Shown: piece by piece, positions 61,978 through 64,000 of the stretch | Position numbering within the stretch: the stretch's first letter is position 1 | How the letters are laid out: every line of letters begins with the position of its first letter | Source: Levilactobacillus acidifarinae DSM 19394 = JCM 15949 | GTDB lineage: Bacteria > Bacillota > Bacilli > Lactobacillales > Lactobacillaceae | DNA length: 64,000 nucleotides | Direction: 5' to 3' | Assembly: GCF_001434835.1 (NCBI RefSeq) | Contig: NZ_AZDV01000005.1 | Coordinates: forward strand, 329,178 to 393,177 | The notes under the pieces: model-generated | Told to the model about the DNA's origin: nothing | Database searches by the model: none | The model's input: only the letters and a program-made list of their open reading frames with translations | Made by a program: the position numbers and the translations under genes

Positions 61978-62027
61978 TTTACAAAGTGAATTTGGGCTCG
62001 CATAATGAAGGTGTGAAAGCGCTACGA
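61978..62027 (+). promoter_or_regulatory. Promoter and cre-like site of oleate hydratase
   Basis: TTTACA (61978-61983), 17 bases, CATAAT (62001-62006). TGAAAGCGCTACGA (62014-62027) resembles a catabolite site with two mismatches, just after the start point. Confidence 0.6.
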
Positions 62028-62048
62028 TCTATACGGAGGTGTTTTTTG

Positions 62049-63743
62049 ATGGTTAAGACAAAAGCAGTAATGATCGGTGCGGGGCTTGCTAACATGGCCG
62101 CGGCCGTTTACCTGATTCAAGAAGGTCACTGGCGTGGGGATCAGATCACGTTCTACGGTGCCGACATGCACGGTGCCAACGACGGGGGACCCACCACGGA
62201 CTTCACCAGTGAATATTGGAACGAAAACCACCCGATGGAAAATACGACGGGTTACGTCGCTCGGGGTGGCCGGATGCTTAATTATCGGACCTATGTTGAT
62301 CTCATGGACTTGTTGGACCGGATTCCGTCAGCCACGGAACCCGGGATGACCGCGGCCGAGGATACGCACGATTTCGATGCGCACCATCGGACCTACGATA
62401 AGGCCCGCTTGTTACAAGGTGGCAAAGGCATTATCGACGGTGGAAAGTTAGGCTTGAACAATAAGGATCGGGTTTTGTTATCGAAGTTAGTGATGATGCC
62501 CGACGACGATGAAACCAAGTTGGACAACGTTTCGATCGCGGAATATTTCAAGGATGATCCGCACATGTTCCAGACGAATTTCTGGTACATGTGGGAAACC
62601 ACCTTTGCCTTTCGGACCCAAAGTTCTGCGCAAGAACTACGGCGCTACATGCACCAAATGATTTATGAATTTACGCAAATTGAACATTTAGTCGGGGTCA
62701 ACCGGACCCGGTATAACCAATTCGAGAGTATCATGTTACCGCTGATTAAGTACCTCGAAGATCAAGGGGTCACCTTTATCGATAACCGGATCGTGACGGA
62801 TTGGGACTTCGCGGACAGTGAACTTCAAGACGACATTACGGTTACCGGCATCCACGTTAAGAACGTAGACAGCGGCGAAGAAGAAGTCGTCGCTATCGAT
62901 GACGACACGGCCGTAATCTTCACCAACGGGTCCATCACCGACTCGGCGACGATGGGTGATTACGACACGCCGGCTCCCGAAAATATGGAATACGGGATTT
63001 CCGCGGCGCTGTGGAAGAAAGCCACGGAACGCTTCTACAACTTGGGAACGCCGGATAAGTTCTTCAACGACCGGAAGAGTTCCGAATGGCTCAGCTTCAC
63101 GTTGACCACCAAGGACCACTTACTGTTGAACGAAATTACCCGGATTACGACTCAGGTGCCCGGGAACGCGTTGAATTCCTTCTTGTCCACCACGCCAATC
63201 ACGCCGTTGGGCCAAAAGGACGTCAACATGTCCATCGTGGTGCACCATCAACCCCACTTTACCACCCAGAAACCGAACGAATCGGTTATTTGGGGCTACT
63301 TCTTGTACCCACGGCGGACCGGTGAGTTCGTCCACAAGCAATACATCAAGATGACCGGGAAGGAAATGGCCCAAGAATTGATTGGGCAACTCTCCAAGGT
63401 TGACCCCGGTCCAAACAACATCAAGAACAAGGAAGCCGAGATTATGGACAGCATCATTAACAACATTCCGGTGTACATGCCATACGCTTCCGCGTTGTTC
63501 AACAACCGGGCCAAGACCGACCGGCCAGAGGTCCTGCCAGAACATTCGACCAACTTAGCCTTCACGGGTGAATTCGCCGAACAACCGTACCAGATGATCT
63601 TTACCGAACAAAGTGCCGTACGTTCCGGCGAAATTGCGGCGTACCACTTTGCCGGGGTTTCGATGGATAACTTAGTCGATACACCGCGGTATGACAAGGA
63701 CCCCAAGACGTTATTGCGGGCCACCAAGAAGATGTTTAGTTAA
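62049..63743 (+). CDS. ohyA: Oleate hydratase (MCRA family)
   Basis: 564 residues. FAD enzyme that hydrates oleate to 10-hydroxystearate, thought to detoxify fatty acids. The N-terminal MVKTKAVMIGAGLANMAAAVYL is the dinucleotide site (GxGxxxxAAA). DMHGANDGG, GGRMLNYRTYVDLMDLL and WYMWETTFAFRTQSSA are characteristic. Start at 62049 with GGAGGT at 62035; an in-frame extension to 61986 has none. It ends with the MCRA tail about HFAGVSMDNLVDTP. Confidence 0.95.
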   Translation: MVKTKAVMIGAGLANMAAAVYLIQEGHWRGDQITFYGADMHGANDGGPTTDFTSEYWNENHPMENTTGYVARGGRMLNYRTYVDLMDLLDRIPSATEPGMTAAEDTHDFDAHHRTYDKARLLQGGKGIIDGGKLGLNNKDRVLLSKLVMMPDDDETKLDNVSIAEYFKDDPHMFQTNFWYMWETTFAFRTQSSAQELRRYMHQMIYEFTQIEHLVGVNRTRYNQFESIMLPLIKYLEDQGVTFIDNRIVTDWDFADSELQDDITVTGIHVKNVDSGEEEVVAIDDDTAVIFTNGSITDSATMGDYDTPAPENMEYGISAALWKKATERFYNLGTPDKFFNDRKSSEWLSFTLTTKDHLLLNEITRITTQVPGNALNSFLSTTPITPLGQKDVNMSIVVHHQPHFTTQKPNESVIWGYFLYPRRTGEFVHKQYIKMTGKEMAQELIGQLSKVDPGPNNIKNKEAEIMDSIINNIPVYMPYASALFNNRAKTDRPEVLPEHSTNLAFTGEFAEQPYQMIFTEQSAVRSGEIAAYHFAGVSMDNLVDTPRYDKDPKTLLRATKKMFS

Positions 63744-63834
63744 TCTGTGAAGTTCAGCGGTTCTGAGCTGATGCACCAAAGCTGGGTTGCCCTCGGGCGA
63801 CGGTCAGTTCGGAACTCTGTTAACTTGTTTAACC

Positions 63835-63884
63835 AAAAAGCGCAGGTCGACGACCCATGGAAACGGTCGTGGAACTGTGCTTTT
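63835..63884 (+). terminator. Terminator of oleate hydratase
   Basis: AAAAGCGCAG with CtGTGCTTTT and inner ACGACC/GGTCGT. The last 115 bases of the window show no feature. Confidence 0.8.
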
Positions 63885-64000
63885 CTGGTGCTTTAAATAG
63901 ATTAGATTTAGCTTGGCGAGATCTCAAGTCGTCCTCACGTTTTATGTCACGAAATGACTTACTGTGCTAGGGCGTTGACGTTGTGCCGGTACGTAACCGT

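Overview
The window reads as chromosome of a Gram-positive, moderately GC-rich lactobacillus, most likely the Levilactobacillus/Lactobacillaceae type. This rests on strong AGGAGG-type ribosome binding sites, many GTG/TTG starts, short hairpin terminators, and a typical gene set: a WxL surface locus, a C69 dipeptidase, CopY/CopB copper control, oleate hydratase, an OatA-like acyltransferase and a T-box leader. The species call is inference. I saw no rRNA, tRNA, CRISPR array, complete insertion sequence or prophage.

Layout. 1-7.7 kb: small membrane paralogs with a decayed third copy between them, a membrane-anchored methyltransferase, a nucleoside hydrolase, an arylsulfotransferase-like lipoprotein on the minus strand, a frameshifted acyl-CoA synthetase pseudogene and a glycerate kinase. 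7.9-11.8 kb: minus-strand secreted cell-wall proteins (a C39-like and NlpC/P60 pair) and a nicotinamidase. 11.9-16.6 kb: a PadR/DUF1700/DUF4097 stress operon, Dus, flavodoxin, GNAT. 16.7-19.2 kb: a long structured leader and an amino-acid permease. 19.4-25.5 kb: a WxL (csc-type) surface-complex locus with one small WxL protein, a DUF916 anchor protein and two lectin-like WxL proteins. 25.7-32.3 kb: M20 deacylase, an ABC importer with a fused permease/binding protein, a Met T-box in front of a MetE-like protein, and a glycerophosphodiesterase. 32.4-39.5 kb: GtrA, FMN reductase/MarR pair, a secreted beta-helix protein, aldo/keto reductase, MFS exporter. 40.2-48.8 kb: Ca-type P-ATPase, HAD phosphatase, small proteins, PepD dipeptidase, and an epimerase/TetR divergent pair. 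48.9-52.9 kb: copper operon and DacA. 53-63.7 kb: a glycosyltransferase, polysaccharide deacetylase, integrase-like protein, adenosine deaminase, OatA-like acyltransferase, a Lys/Ala-rich surface protein and oleate hydratase.

The strongest signal not explained by genes is a family of intergenic structured repeats of about 150-175 bp: four full copies at 13904, 39559, 39883 (inverted) and 61553, and a fragment at 30142. Each has a long closing stem enclosing two hairpins. The hairpin bases differ between copies while pairing is kept, and a sequence block of the type GGGCTGGAACG...GGGCACG is conserved. A second, unrelated structured element lies at 11020-11188. Two proteins too small or unusual for routine calling are also proposed: a 65-residue protein that seems to start at ATC (43948) and a 30-residue membrane peptide (53530-53622, minus).

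How the genes work together: much of the window serves the cell envelope (wall hydrolases, DacA, deacetylase, O-acetyltransferase, WxL complex, glycosyltransferase). The rest is transport and detoxification with local regulators (CopY, TetR, MarR, PadR), plus nucleoside and methionine salvage.
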